Shown here piece by piece: positions 31,710 through 40,950 of a stretch of DNA of 55,578 nucleotides. Each line of letters starts with the position of its first letter. The first letter of the stretch is position 1. The stretch is taken from the NCBI GenBank assembly GCA_015152565.1, contig SUTT01000010.1, positions 1 to 55,578 of the forward strand, written 5' to 3'. Below the pieces are notes generated by a model. It saw only the letters and a program-made list of their open reading frames with translations, was not told where the DNA came from and made no database searches. Made by a program: the position numbers and the translations under genes. Source of the stretch: Cyanobacteria bacterium SIG27. GTDB lineage: Bacteria; Cyanobacteriota; Vampirovibrionia; Gastranaerophilales; Gastranaerophilaceae.

Positions 31710-32480
31710 ATGTATACAAACAAATGCATTAAATGTGGTAAAGAATTTGAAACTAAAAACCCAAAAAGGGTGATTTGTCCTGAGTGTTTATATCCTGAAA
31801 GAACTACAACAGACACAGTTAATCCTGTGGATGAAAATGGCGTAGCTCAAGATTTTTCAAGAGGTTATAGTGCTGGTTCAGGCAACCCAGAGGGATATCA
31901 AAGAAGATATAATCAAAAACCCCAAAACAACCAAAATGGCGGTTATAATAGACCTAGAAATAATTTCCAAAAAAACAATAACCAAGGTGGATTTAACAAC
32001 AGACGCCCACAAAGACCTGGCGGATTTAACAAAGGTGGATTTAACAACAGACGTCCGCAAAGACCTAAAAACAAACCGCTTTTAATCAATAAAGAACAAT
32101 TAGCTGTTATTGAAGAAATGTATAAAAAAATGCTTCCTCTTCCAAACCCTGATGCACACGAAGTAATTGCAGCAGCAGTGGAATTGGAACCAAAAAAAGT
32201 ATTTTTTGGAATTAATTTAGTTCGTCAAAAAATGATGTTACCTAAAATCCAATTCCCAAAAAGAAAATTGGCTATCACTCCAGACCAAATGATGGCAATT
32301 AAAAATCTTTATGAACCATTATTGCCATTACCTCCAATTGGTTGCCACAAAATCCTTGCAGCCCAATTGAAGATGGATGAATGGAGAGTTCACGTTGGTA
32401 TCGGACTTGTTAGAAAACAAATGGGTCTTGATAGATGGAACGAAGATAGAGAAGATAGACCAGCTGAATTTAAATCATAA
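31710..32480 (+). CDS. Zinc-ribbon protein with Gly/Asn/Arg-rich linker and twin C-terminal repeat
   Basis: A 256-residue protein with three parts. The N-terminal ribbon has C-x2-C (NKCIKCGKEF) and C-x2-C (VICPECLYP). Residues ~55-115 are a disordered G/N/R/Q-rich stretch with repeated FNNRRPQRP and GGFN, like RNA-binding RGG regions. The rest has two similar ~55-residue units, one beginning INKEQLAVIEEMYKKMLPLP and ending GINLVRQKMMLP, the other beginning ITPDQMMAIKNLYEPLLPLP and ending GIGLVRKQMGLD. The make-up suggests an RNA-associated protein; this is inference and I know no characterised homologue. A possible promoter is TTGATA/TATATT (31589-31619), giving a leader of ~85 bases. Confidence 0.7.
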   Translation: MYTNKCIKCGKEFETKNPKRVICPECLYPERTTTDTVNPVDENGVAQDFSRGYSAGSGNPEGYQRRYNQKPQNNQNGGYNRPRNNFQKNNNQGGFNNRRPQRPGGFNKGGFNNRRPQRPKNKPLLINKEQLAVIEEMYKKMLPLPNPDAHEVIAAAVELEPKKVFFGINLVRQKMMLPKIQFPKRKLAITPDQMMAIKNLYEPLLPLPPIGCHKILAAQLKMDEWRVHVGIGLVRKQMGLDRWNEDREDRPAEFKS

Positions 32481-32498
32481 AAAATGTTTATAATCAAA

Positions 32499-32527
32499 AA
32501 GCCAATGCAAAAACATTGGCTTTTTTA
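32499..32527 (+). terminator. Rho-independent terminator
   Basis: AAGCCAATG pairs with CATTGGCTT over CAAAAA, followed by TTTT. Confidence 0.9.
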
Positions 32528-32551
32528 GTGTTTTTTTTGTTAAATATCTTT

Positions 32552-33919
32552 ATGGATTTTATAAATAAATTAAAAAAAATAACTTCTGATGTTCTTCTTA
32601 AAAAAGAAGAATTATACGTCTATGCTTATGATACTTCTCAAAACCCAGATAAACTTATTTTGCCTTTAGCTGTTGTTTTTCCAAAAAATACAGAAGAAGT
32701 TTCAAAAATTGCGAAATTATGCAATGAATATAAAATCTCAATTGTTCCTCGTGCGCAAGGCACAAACCACTGCGGCGGAACAAGACCAGTGGAAAATTGT
32801 ATAATAATGCATTTTTCCAAAATGAATAAGATAATTAATATCGATAGTGAAAATTTGATTGCCATTGTTGAACCTAACGTTGTTATAGGTAATTTAAATA
32901 AAGAATTAGATAAATTAAACCTTTTCTTCCCTCCTGACCCATCAAACTTAGCTGTTTCAACTGTTGCAGGGGCGGTTTCGCTTTGCGCAGGAGGTCCAAG
33001 AACCTTTAAATATGGAAATACTAAAGATTACGTTATCAATTTAGAAGTTGTTTTAGCGGATGGAACAATAATAGAAACTTCAAAAAATATCGCTAAAAAC
33101 GTATCAGGCTACAATTTAACAAGCCTTTTTGTAGGAAGCGAAGGAACACTTGGAATAATCACCAAAGCCACCTTAAAACTCATTCCAAAGCCACAAACAA
33201 GGCTTTTAACAATGTGTTATTTTGATAGTTTAATTGATGCAACAAAATGCGTAAATAACGTGATAAATAGCGGTTTTATACCTTCAACACTAGATTTAAT
33301 CGACAAATTTACTATTCAAACAATAGAAAAATTCAATCCTTGCGGACTTTTAGTTGATAAAGAAGCAATGCTTTTAATTGAATTAGATGGTTTTGAAGCT
33401 TGCGTAAAATATGAACTTGAAATTTTAAAAAAAATCTTAGAAAAAAGTGGCGCAAGTGCTATTATTCAAGCAAAAAATGACATTGAAAACGAAAACATTT
33501 GGCGTGCTCGAAGAAGTGCTTTTTCTGCTCTATCACAACTAAAACCAAACGTTATAACAGAAGATATCGTCGTTCCAAAATCAAAAATAGTTGATTTTGT
33601 AATCAAAACACAAGAATTAGCAAAAAAATATTCCATAATTACGGCCATAATGGGTCATGCCGGAGATGGTAACATTCATCCGAATTTTGCGCTAGATTTA
33701 GAAAATATTGAAGAAAAAGAAAACTTCAAAAAATTAAAAGATGAGCTTTTTTCTTATGCGATTTCTATTGGCGCAGCACCCTCAGGAGAGCACGGCATAG
33801 GCACACAAAAACAAAAATATTTGTCATTAGCACTTGATAAAAATTCGCACGAATTAATGAAAAAAATTAAGCATTTACTAGACACTAACAACATCTTAAA
33901 CACAGGAAAATCACTTTAA
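32552..33919 (+). CDS. FAD-linked oxidase, GlcD/lactate dehydrogenase type
   Basis: A 455-residue flavoprotein of the GlcD family, which oxidises 2-hydroxy acids such as glycolate or D-lactate. The PP-loop FAD domain shows VVFPKNTEEVSKIAKLCNEY, PRAQGTNHCGGTRPVENCII and DPSNLAVSTVAGAVSLCAGG, followed by KDYVINLEVVLADGTIIETS. The C-terminal cap has AIMGHAGDGNIHPNFALD and the final GEHGIGTQKQKYL. The ATG at 32552 is used; a TTG further up lies in the preceding terminator. It is alone with the MATE gene, one base apart, and has no GlcE/GlcF neighbours. Confidence 0.88.
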   Translation: MDFINKLKKITSDVLLKKEELYVYAYDTSQNPDKLILPLAVVFPKNTEEVSKIAKLCNEYKISIVPRAQGTNHCGGTRPVENCIIMHFSKMNKIINIDSENLIAIVEPNVVIGNLNKELDKLNLFFPPDPSNLAVSTVAGAVSLCAGGPRTFKYGNTKDYVINLEVVLADGTIIETSKNIAKNVSGYNLTSLFVGSEGTLGIITKATLKLIPKPQTRLLTMCYFDSLIDATKCVNNVINSGFIPSTLDLIDKFTIQTIEKFNPCGLLVDKEAMLLIELDGFEACVKYELEILKKILEKSGASAIIQAKNDIENENIWRARRSAFSALSQLKPNVITEDIVVPKSKIVDFVIKTQELAKKYSIITAIMGHAGDGNIHPNFALDLENIEEKENFKKLKDELFSYAISIGAAPSGEHGIGTQKQKYLSLALDKNSHELMKKIKHLLDTNNILNTGKSL

Positions 33920-33920
33920 A

Positions 33921-35240
33921 ATGAATAAATTAAAAGAATATAAAGAAATTATTTTAAATTTAATTAAACTTTCCCTGCCAATTTTAGGCGGAAATATTTC
34001 ACAAATTTTAATTAGTTTTGCTGATAATGCGGTAGCTGGAAGATATTCTACAGTTGCACTTGGAGCAATAAGTGTTGCAAGTGCTATTGTAATGACAATT
34101 ACTATTGGAGCTATCGGATTAATTTTAAGTGTAAGCCCAGTAATATCAAACTTTAGGGGACAAAACATTCCATCTAAAAAATATTTTAAGCTTACAATTT
34201 TATTTTCATTTTTAGTTTCAATTCCTTTCTTTTTAATTTTAGAGTTAATTTTAAAACACATTGATTTAATTGGGCTTAGTCCTGATATGGTTAATTATGT
34301 TAAAGAATATATTGCAATTTGCGCTTGGACAATATTTCCTGTTGCAATTTTTGTTGCTATAAAAGAATTTTTACAAGCTTATGAAAAAGTTGTTTTTGCA
34401 AATGTCGTTATGCTTTCAATGGTTGTAGTTAATTTAATTTTAAATATTGTTTTAACTTTTGGCTTCAATTTTCATTCAATAATCATTCCTGCAATGGGAG
34501 TTAAAGGGCTTGCAATTTCAACTTTAATATCTAAAACTTTAGCAACGGTTTTGATTTTACTTTATTGCATTCCTTTATTTAAAACTTCTTTTGAAGTTTC
34601 AAAAAAATATTTAAAAGATTTATTCAAAGTTGGAACGCCAATTTCTGCTGCAATATTTTTTGAATTTTTAGGCTTTAATTTAACCGCTGTTTTAATTGGA
34701 AAATTCTCTTCTTTATTTGCGGCAGTTCATAACATCATTCTTTGTATTGCAAATTGCACTTTTATGATTGTTTTATCCGTTTCTAACGCAACAAGTATAA
34801 AAGTTGGTTATTATAACGGCAAAAAAGACAAAGAAAACATTATTAAATATTCAATAGCAAATATTTTTATCGTTCTTTTAATATGTGTGGTTTCATTTTT
34901 AATTTTAGGATTTTTCTCTGAAAATGTTATTTCGATATTCTCAAATGATATTGAAGTTATTGAACTGTCTAAAAAAATTCTCGTTTTTGCTATGGCATTT
35001 TTATTCTTCGATGGAGTTCAAGGCAGCTGCGTTGGTATTTTAAAAGGTCTGAAAGACACTAAAATCATAGCTTTTACTATGCTTGGAGGATATTTATTAA
35101 TTGCAATTCCTATTGGAATTTATTTAGCATACCAAAAAGGCATTGTTTTAGAGGGTTTTTGGATGGGGTTATCTCTAGCACTGGCTTTTGCTGCCATTGT
35201 CACATCTTCAAGAGTAATATATAATATTAAGAAAATGTAA
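33921..35240 (+). CDS. MATE-family multidrug/metabolite efflux transporter
   Basis: A 439-residue membrane protein of the MATE family with about twelve membrane segments in two halves. The family start LIKLSLPILGGNISQILISF, FADNAVAGRYSTVALGAISV and the second half's FKVGTPISAAIFFEFLGFN are typical. MATE proteins export cationic drugs or secondary metabolites using Na+ or H+. The start lies one base after the oxidase stop, so the two are co-transcribed; the oxidised acid or a related compound may be the substrate, but nothing shows this directly. Confidence 0.88.
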   Translation: MNKLKEYKEIILNLIKLSLPILGGNISQILISFADNAVAGRYSTVALGAISVASAIVMTITIGAIGLILSVSPVISNFRGQNIPSKKYFKLTILFSFLVSIPFFLILELILKHIDLIGLSPDMVNYVKEYIAICAWTIFPVAIFVAIKEFLQAYEKVVFANVVMLSMVVVNLILNIVLTFGFNFHSIIIPAMGVKGLAISTLISKTLATVLILLYCIPLFKTSFEVSKKYLKDLFKVGTPISAAIFFEFLGFNLTAVLIGKFSSLFAAVHNIILCIANCTFMIVLSVSNATSIKVGYYNGKKDKENIIKYSIANIFIVLLICVVSFLILGFFSENVISIFSNDIEVIELSKKILVFAMAFLFFDGVQGSCVGILKGLKDTKIIAFTMLGGYLLIAIPIGIYLAYQKGIVLEGFWMGLSLALAFAAIVTSSRVIYNIKKM

Positions 35241-35305
35241 CATAAAATTAAAGTTTTTGAATTTTATGCCGATACATGAACTTGAAACAAAAGAGGATTT
35301 AAGTA

Positions 35306-36418
35306 GTGTTAAACGTTCAAAATAGCCAAAGTGACTATATTTTAGAGAGTGTTGGAGATTTAATCGGCGCAACAAATGTGCACAATGAGCACACAATTTT
35401 AATTGTTGACGATGAAATCAACAATCTTCAACTTCTAAAAAGAACTTTTAGAGGAAAATATCGCATTTTGACTGCTTCAAACGGACTCGAAGGCTTAGAA
35501 ACTCTTAAAAACAACCTTGAAGATATCTGTCTTATTGTTTCAGACCATAAAATGCCTATTATGGAGGGAACAAAATTTTTAGAAGAAGCTAATATCATAG
35601 CTCCCGATGTAATTAAAATTTTACTAACAGGTTTTTCAGATATTGAAATTATTACTGATGCAGTTAATAAGTGTAATTTATTTCAATACATTTTAAAACC
35701 ATTTAACCCTGAAGAACTGCAAGAAGTTGTTAGAAACGGTTTAGATAAATTTGACCTTGCAAGTTCAAAATCTTTAATTTTAAAAGATTTAAAAGAATTA
35801 TTCTATAAAACAATTAAATCAATCTCGTCTGCGCTTGACGCTAAAGACCCATACACTCACGGGCATTCAATGAGAGTTACACTATATTCAATTATTTTGG
35901 CTAAAGAATTAAATCTTGATGATAGCCAACTAGAAACGATTGAAACAGCAGGTTTATTACACGATATTGGTAAAATTGCCATTCCTCAGGCAATTTTATG
36001 CAAACCGGGAAGATTAACTGATGATGAATTTGTCATTATGAAATCTCACCCTGCAAATTCTGAAAGATTAATTGCAAGTATTAAAAAATTAAATGAAGTG
36101 GCAGATGGTGTTAAACACCATCATGAAAGATGGGATGGCAACGGCTATCCTGATAGATTATCAGGAGAAAATATTCCATATTCAGCTAGAATTATTGCAA
36201 TTGCAGACACTTATGACGCTATGACTTCTACTCGCTCATATCGTAAAGCACTTGATCATGAAATTGCAATAGACGAAATTGAAAAATGCGCTGGTGGTCA
36301 GTTTGACCCTGTTTTAGCAAAAAAATTCGTAGAAATTCAAAACATCATTAAAGCAGCCAAAGATAACCCCGAAGAATTTTATATACAATATTCTATGCTT
36401 TATAAAGAACTAAATTAA
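35306..36418 (+). CDS. Response regulator with HD-GYP c-di-GMP phosphodiesterase
   Basis: A 370-residue protein: a receiver domain (residues ~28-150; TILIVDDEINNLQLLKR with the acid pair, phospho-acceptor Asp in SDHKMP, Lys in LKPF) and an HD-GYP domain (~170-350). The catalytic features are THGHSMRV, LLHDIGKIAIP, HHERWDGNGYPDRL and IADTYDAMTSTRSYR. This class hydrolyses c-di-GMP to pGpG or GMP, opposing the GGDEF protein at 11159. GTG is the start, with AGAGG about ten bases upstream. No kinase is adjacent. Its stop overlaps the convergent gene by four bases. Confidence 0.93.
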   Translation: MLNVQNSQSDYILESVGDLIGATNVHNEHTILIVDDEINNLQLLKRTFRGKYRILTASNGLEGLETLKNNLEDICLIVSDHKMPIMEGTKFLEEANIIAPDVIKILLTGFSDIEIITDAVNKCNLFQYILKPFNPEELQEVVRNGLDKFDLASSKSLILKDLKELFYKTIKSISSALDAKDPYTHGHSMRVTLYSIILAKELNLDDSQLETIETAGLLHDIGKIAIPQAILCKPGRLTDDEFVIMKSHPANSERLIASIKKLNEVADGVKHHHERWDGNGYPDRLSGENIPYSARIIAIADTYDAMTSTRSYRKALDHEIAIDEIEKCAGGQFDPVLAKKFVEIQNIIKAAKDNPEEFYIQYSMLYKELN

Positions 36419-37728
36419 CAAACAACTTCATCAAGTGTTAGCGCATAGTCTTTGGTTAATTTTGAAAGAAATTTTTCATGGTTTTTAATTTGCCATTCTT
36501 GTGTTTCCCTTGAAAGTTTATTAAAATCTTCCCTTGTTTTAGGGTCTTGATATTGATAATCCATCCAACCAATAACACCATTAATTGCTTCCATGATATC
36601 TAAGCAATCTTTAAAATAAATTCCAAGTTCTAAATTTTTTGTTTTTTCATGCATTTCATTAAAAAATCGATTTGCTTCTCTAACATATTGTTCAATTTGC
36701 CTTGGGTTAATTTTATGATTAGCTCCGGCAAATTGACTTTGAAAATAAACAAAACCCGCAAGTTGCATTTTAATTGCTTCCGCTTTAATAATTTCTTCGC
36801 TATAATAACCTTTTTCGATTGTTCTTAAAGTTTTAGAATGCACTAATTCTTTTTTCATCATTTTATTAAGTTCATCTTTTGTTTCGCCAGGATAATCTAA
36901 TCCAAAATATTCTAAATTCTCTAATTCATAACTCTCTGAAGAATAAAATTTGGCTCTTTTAAAATGATAATCTGCTTTTATTTTTAAATAATCAATAAAC
37001 AATTGCCTTGCTTCTTCTTTTGAAAGATTTTTTAAATAAGACATTAAAGTTCGGTATTCAAAATTTCTAAGATTTGAAACAACCCCAGGAATATCTGATA
37101 TTTCACATAATGTGCTATAGCACCTGCCCATTTTCATTTGTTCGTAAAGTGGCGATAAATCAACACTACCCATATATTCAAAATCAAAAATACCACCCTC
37201 ATTTTGAGTAACATTTAGATTGCCATAAGATAAATCATAATGAATTAAAGTGCTATAAGGAAACAAGCCTTTCGAATTTCTAACAGGAATATCAAGTTCA
37301 GCAATTGCACCAACCAAAGAAGTCAAATTTTCATTATTAAACTTGTTTTCAATAAAATTAGGAGCTTCACCTTGAATTTTTGTTGAAACAAGATATGTTT
37401 GATTAAAAGGAGTAGTGAATGCAAATTCTCCTTGTTGAATTTGAGAAGAAGAAATACCTTTTTCATATAACGTATCAAGAGCTCTAATTTCTCTTTGAGG
37501 GTCATAATTTAGTGCTTCTTTTTTACTTTTATATTTTTTAACAACTAAATCTTGCCCATAAAAATATGCTCTTCCGTTTAAACCGCTATGAGCTTTATTG
37601 TTTTTTGTGGCAATTATTGCTTCTTTAATATCGCCACTCGTTGGATTTTTTGATATTGGAATAATTTGAAATCCAAATTTAGTTTTGTATGGTTTTTCTA
37701 TACCTTTAAAAGAAATACTGTTTATCAT
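36415..37728 (-). CDS. Protein/small-molecule kinase-fold protein with F-x-G N-terminal motif
   Basis: A 437-residue protein. Residues ~50-240 follow the aminoglycoside phosphotransferase/eukaryotic-like kinase pattern: a glycine-containing start, LVVKKYKSKKEA (Lys), QREIRALDTLYE (Glu), the catalytic loop IHYDLSYGNLNV (H-x-D-x4-N) and metal-binding FDFEYMG. The rest (~240-437) is helical and unassigned. The start MINSISFKG is like the ILFTGF near the N terminus of the RNase III-like protein, and F-x-G starts recur in this lineage. Substrate unknown; it may phosphorylate a protein or a small molecule. Confidence 0.65.
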   Translation of the reverse strand: MINSISFKGIEKPYKTKFGFQIIPISKNPTSGDIKEAIIATKNNKAHSGLNGRAYFYGQDLVVKKYKSKKEALNYDPQREIRALDTLYEKGISSSQIQQGEFAFTTPFNQTYLVSTKIQGEAPNFIENKFNNENLTSLVGAIAELDIPVRNSKGLFPYSTLIHYDLSYGNLNVTQNEGGIFDFEYMGSVDLSPLYEQMKMGRCYSTLCEISDIPGVVSNLRNFEYRTLMSYLKNLSKEEARQLFIDYLKIKADYHFKRAKFYSSESYELENLEYFGLDYPGETKDELNKMMKKELVHSKTLRTIEKGYYSEEIIKAEAIKMQLAGFVYFQSQFAGANHKINPRQIEQYVREANRFFNEMHEKTKNLELGIYFKDCLDIMEAINGVIGWMDYQYQDPKTREDFNKLSRETQEWQIKNHEKFLSKLTKDYALTLDEVVC

Positions 37729-37779
37729 TTTGCACCTACAGTATTTTAAAACTCCTAAAAGTAAGTTTTTGCCAAAATA

Positions 37780-37805
37780 AAAGGCTCTTTTTATAGAGCC
37801 TTTTT
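37780..37805. terminator. Terminator at the end of the dxs-type gene
   Basis: AAAGGCTCT pairs with AGAGCCTTT over TTTTT/TTTAT, with T or A runs on both sides; usable in both directions. It overlaps the stop of the minus-strand gene. Confidence 0.85.
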
Positions 37806-39539
37806 AATATCTTCTATGATTAATTCGTTATGTAATCGATATTTTGTATAAAGTTCATCTAATGGAACTCTATCTGAAAATTCTTTTAATGAACCATAAT
37901 TTAAAACTTTCATTTCACTTGCACCAAAATATCTTGCGATTTTTTCGCCCCAACCGCCATCAAGTTCGCCATCTTCAAGCGTTACTACGACTTTGTGGTT
38001 TTTCTTTAATTCTTCCATTAATTCTTTATCAACTCCTGTTATGAATTTTGGATTAATTACAGTTGCACTAATTCCGACATTATCTAAAAGATTTGCAATT
38101 TCAAGTGCTTTAAAATAGAAATTTCCAAGCCCTAAAAGTGCTACTGTATCACCCTTTTTAGTTACTTGATATTTGTTTATTTTTGAATAATCTGTTTTAT
38201 CTTCAACTCCACTAGATTTTAATTCAACAGCAGGAACCCTGATTGCAACAGGATATTCTTTTTGTTCAACCGACCAATCAAGCATTGCAAGATATTCTTC
38301 TTTTGTTGTCGGAGCTAAATAAACCAAATTTGGAATATTGCACATTAAAGAAATATCAAAAGTTGTTAAATGAGTGGCGTCAGCTTCTGTTATTGCTCCC
38401 CAATAAACAAGAATAGTTGCAGGATTAGAATTTAAACATAAATCCTGAGATAATTGGTCATAAGTTCTTTGAATAAAAGAACTCATTACGCAAAACACTG
38501 GTTTTGCACCATTTTTCGCCAACCCTGAAGCCATAGCAATAGCATGTTCTTCAGCGATTGCAACATCAATATATTGATTACCTAAAGTTTCACGAACTTT
38601 CGAATTTAGCCCAAAAACCCCTGGAGTAGCAGCGTTCATCACAACAAAACTTGAATCATTTTTAGCTTTATTTAAAAAATAATCAACAGTAATTGTTGTA
38701 TAATCTTCATTTTGTGCTATTGCTGGCGTTTCATCTAAAACATTTGGCATAACCCAGTGAAATTTTTCTTTATTATCAACTGCTTGAGCTAAACCATGAC
38801 CTTTTTCAGTCACTAAATGAACAACAAGCGGATGTTTTATATCTTTAATCTTTTTAAATTCTTCAATTAATTTTTCAATATCGTTTCCATTTTCAATATA
38901 ACAATAATCATAGCCTAAAGTTTTAAAGAAATTATTCTCAGCCTGACCTTTAGTTTCCCTTAAAATTGCAAGATTATCATATAAGCCACCATAATTTTGA
39001 GCGATAGACATTTGATTATCGTTTACGATAATTATAAAATTAGAGTTTAATTTTGAAGCAAAATTAAGCCCTTCAAGCGCTTCTCCGCCCGATAGTGAAC
39101 CATCTCCAATTAAAGCAATAACATTATAATTTTCGTTTCTTAAATCTCTTGCTTTTGCAAGTCCACAAGCTAAAGAAATTGAAGTTGAAGTATGCCCTAT
39201 TTTAAATAAATCGTGTTCGGATTCTTCAGGTGCAGTGTAGCCAGTATATTTTAAATAATCTTCCTCTTTAAGAAAACCTTCTTTTCTTCCTGTTAAAATT
39301 TTATGAGGATAGCATTGATGAGAAACATCAAAAACAAATTTATCAACAGGTGAATTAAAAACATAATGAAGAGCAATTGTTGCCTCTAAAATGCCAAGAT
39401 TAGGTGCCATATGACCACCTGTCACATTAACTTTTTTAATTATTAATTCTCGCATTTCATTAGCTAAAGTATTCATCTCGCCTAACGACAAGGATTTCAA
39501 ATCTTGTGGCGAATTTATTTTATCTAAAATCATGTTCAC
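37791..39539 (-). CDS. dxs: 1-deoxy-D-xylulose-5-phosphate synthase-type enzyme
   Basis: Dxs joins pyruvate and glyceraldehyde 3-phosphate with thiamine diphosphate at the start of the non-mevalonate isoprenoid pathway. The 582 residues are shorter than the common ~620-640 form. Motifs: GGHMAPNLGILEATIALHYV, DVSHQCYPHKILTGR, ESEHDLFKIGHTSTSISLAC, and the thiamine site GDGSLSGGEALEGLNFASKL ending in NDNQMSIA. The pyrimidine-half motif has AIAEEHAIAMASGLA. The short form may be a second Dxs-like gene in genomes that have two; here I see just one. The final ribosome site is GAGG. Confidence 0.88.
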   Translation of the reverse strand: MNMILDKINSPQDLKSLSLGEMNTLANEMRELIIKKVNVTGGHMAPNLGILEATIALHYVFNSPVDKFVFDVSHQCYPHKILTGRKEGFLKEEDYLKYTGYTAPEESEHDLFKIGHTSTSISLACGLAKARDLRNENYNVIALIGDGSLSGGEALEGLNFASKLNSNFIIIVNDNQMSIAQNYGGLYDNLAILRETKGQAENNFFKTLGYDYCYIENGNDIEKLIEEFKKIKDIKHPLVVHLVTEKGHGLAQAVDNKEKFHWVMPNVLDETPAIAQNEDYTTITVDYFLNKAKNDSSFVVMNAATPGVFGLNSKVRETLGNQYIDVAIAEEHAIAMASGLAKNGAKPVFCVMSSFIQRTYDQLSQDLCLNSNPATILVYWGAITEADATHLTTFDISLMCNIPNLVYLAPTTKEEYLAMLDWSVEQKEYPVAIRVPAVELKSSGVEDKTDYSKINKYQVTKKGDTVALLGLGNFYFKALEIANLLDNVGISATVINPKFITGVDKELMEELKKNHKVVVTLEDGELDGGWGEKIARYFGASEMKVLNYGSLKEFSDRVPLDELYTKYRLHNELIIEDIKKAL

Positions 39540-39619
39540 CTCTAAAACAAATTAATGAAAATATTATAACAAATTTTTTTTATTACGTGCATTGTATATA
39601 CGAAATATTAATAAAAACC

Positions 39620-39648
39620 TTGCATGCTCTTGTTTTAGCATGTAAAAT
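39620..39648 (+). promoter_or_regulatory. Promoter of the SLH gene
   Basis: TTGCAT (39620-39625) and TAAAAT (39643-39648), spacer 17 bases. The following leader has GGAGC before the ATG. Confidence 0.55.
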
Positions 39649-39679
39649 TAATTTATTAAGAATGGAGCAAAGTGTATAA

Positions 39680-40888
39680 ATGAAAAAATTATTTTTAAAT
39701 GTTATCGCCACAATTGCATTAGCTCTTTTTGCAACACCAGCTATGGCGAAATATGTTTTAGAACAAGGACCAGACAGCTATCCTGACCTTCCAAGCTCTC
39801 ACTGGGCTTATGAAGCAGTTACTTTTTTAACTGATAAACAAGTTGTTGTCGGATATCCTGATGGGCTTTATAGACCTGACCAAAAAGTTACCAGAGGTGA
39901 GTTTGCAACAATGGTAATTAAAGCGTTAGGAATTTATGAAAAGGATATTCCTTTAATTTTCAATTATTCTGATACAAAAACTCACTGGGCAGACAGAAAC
40001 ATCCAAGTTGCTTCTTATTATGGCTTAGTTAAAGGATATGGCAACGGCACATTCAAACCAAACGAATTTGTTACCAGAATGGAAGCACTAAATATCATCT
40101 TAAATGCACTAGCACCACAAAACATGGATACAGAAGAAGCAAAACACTTTGTTTCAATCTATAGCGATTATTCTGAAATTCCAGATTGGGCATTAATTGC
40201 AGCAGGCAAATGTCAAATGCTTGGTTTAGTTTATAACGTTCCAGGTCATGAAACTACATTAGAACCAAACAGACACGCTCTTCGTGGTGAATTAGCAAGA
40301 TTTTTATTCAACATGGTTGAAGCTGTAAAAGTTATGCCAAATGACAAATTAAAAGAAGAAGCTCCAAAGAAAAAATACGCAGAGCCTAAAAAAGCAAACG
40401 GCTATGTTTTAGATAATGTTTATTATGATGAAGAATATGCAGTTATTCCAGAAGGTACAATTTTACCTATGACTGTTCAAAAATGTATTAACGCAAAAAC
40501 TGCAAAAGAGGGTGAAACTTTAACTGTTAGAACTCCATACAACTTCGTTACAAGAGAAAAATATATCGTTATTCCAATTGGAGTTGATATCGCAACTAAA
40601 ATCCACAAAGTTGAAAGACCACATAGATTTTTCCAAAATGGCTATATGGCTTTAACAACTTCTAATGTTCTAACTGAAATCAAAGGTAATCCTGATATGA
40701 AAATCGTTGCTTCTCTTGGCGAAAGAGATGCTGATATGAGAATTATCAGAAACGACCCTTATTTAACAAGAACAAGATACAACGTTGTTAAAGGTCAAAA
40801 CGAATATATCCACAAAGGTCAAAGAATGGATTTCGTTTTACTTGAACCTTTAAGAGTTAAAATCTTCAACGTTGAAGAAGAAATTTAA
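39680..40888 (+). CDS. SLH-domain envelope protein
   Basis: A 402-residue exported protein (signal peptide ending ATPAMA). Three S-layer homology motifs follow: residues ~33-95 (SSHWAYEAVTFLTDKQVVVG, PDQKVTRGEFATMVIKAL), ~98-160 (THWADRNIQVASYYGLVKGY, FVTRMEALNIILN) and a weaker one at ~165-225 (PDWALIAAGKCQMLGLV, ALRGELARFLFNM). The C-terminal ~160 residues, after a Lys/Pro-rich linker, are unassigned and beta-rich. SLH domains bind pyruvylated cell-wall polymers; cyanobacterial relatives also sit on porins, but no porin barrel is seen here. Confidence 0.88.
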   Translation: MKKLFLNVIATIALALFATPAMAKYVLEQGPDSYPDLPSSHWAYEAVTFLTDKQVVVGYPDGLYRPDQKVTRGEFATMVIKALGIYEKDIPLIFNYSDTKTHWADRNIQVASYYGLVKGYGNGTFKPNEFVTRMEALNIILNALAPQNMDTEEAKHFVSIYSDYSEIPDWALIAAGKCQMLGLVYNVPGHETTLEPNRHALRGELARFLFNMVEAVKVMPNDKLKEEAPKKKYAEPKKANGYVLDNVYYDEEYAVIPEGTILPMTVQKCINAKTAKEGETLTVRTPYNFVTREKYIVIPIGVDIATKIHKVERPHRFFQNGYMALTTSNVLTEIKGNPDMKIVASLGERDADMRIIRNDPYLTRTRYNVVKGQNEYIHKGQRMDFVLLEPLRVKIFNVEEEI

Positions 40889-40915
40889 TTTATAGGTCAA
40901 ACTTATAAACACGAA

Positions 40916-40950
40916 GAAGCTTCTCTAATTTAGAGAAGCTTTCTTTTTTA
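40916..40950. terminator. Bidirectional terminator
   Basis: GAAGCTTCTCTA pairs with TAGAGAAGCTTT over ATT, followed by TTTTTT. It serves the SLH gene and the GIY-YIG gene, whose stop lies inside it. Confidence 0.9.

Noticed and set aside
35267-35326. 19-codon upstream frame before the HD-GYP gene
   Set aside because: It overlaps the main start, but there is no ribosome site and no attenuator-like hairpin, so a leader peptide could not be supported.
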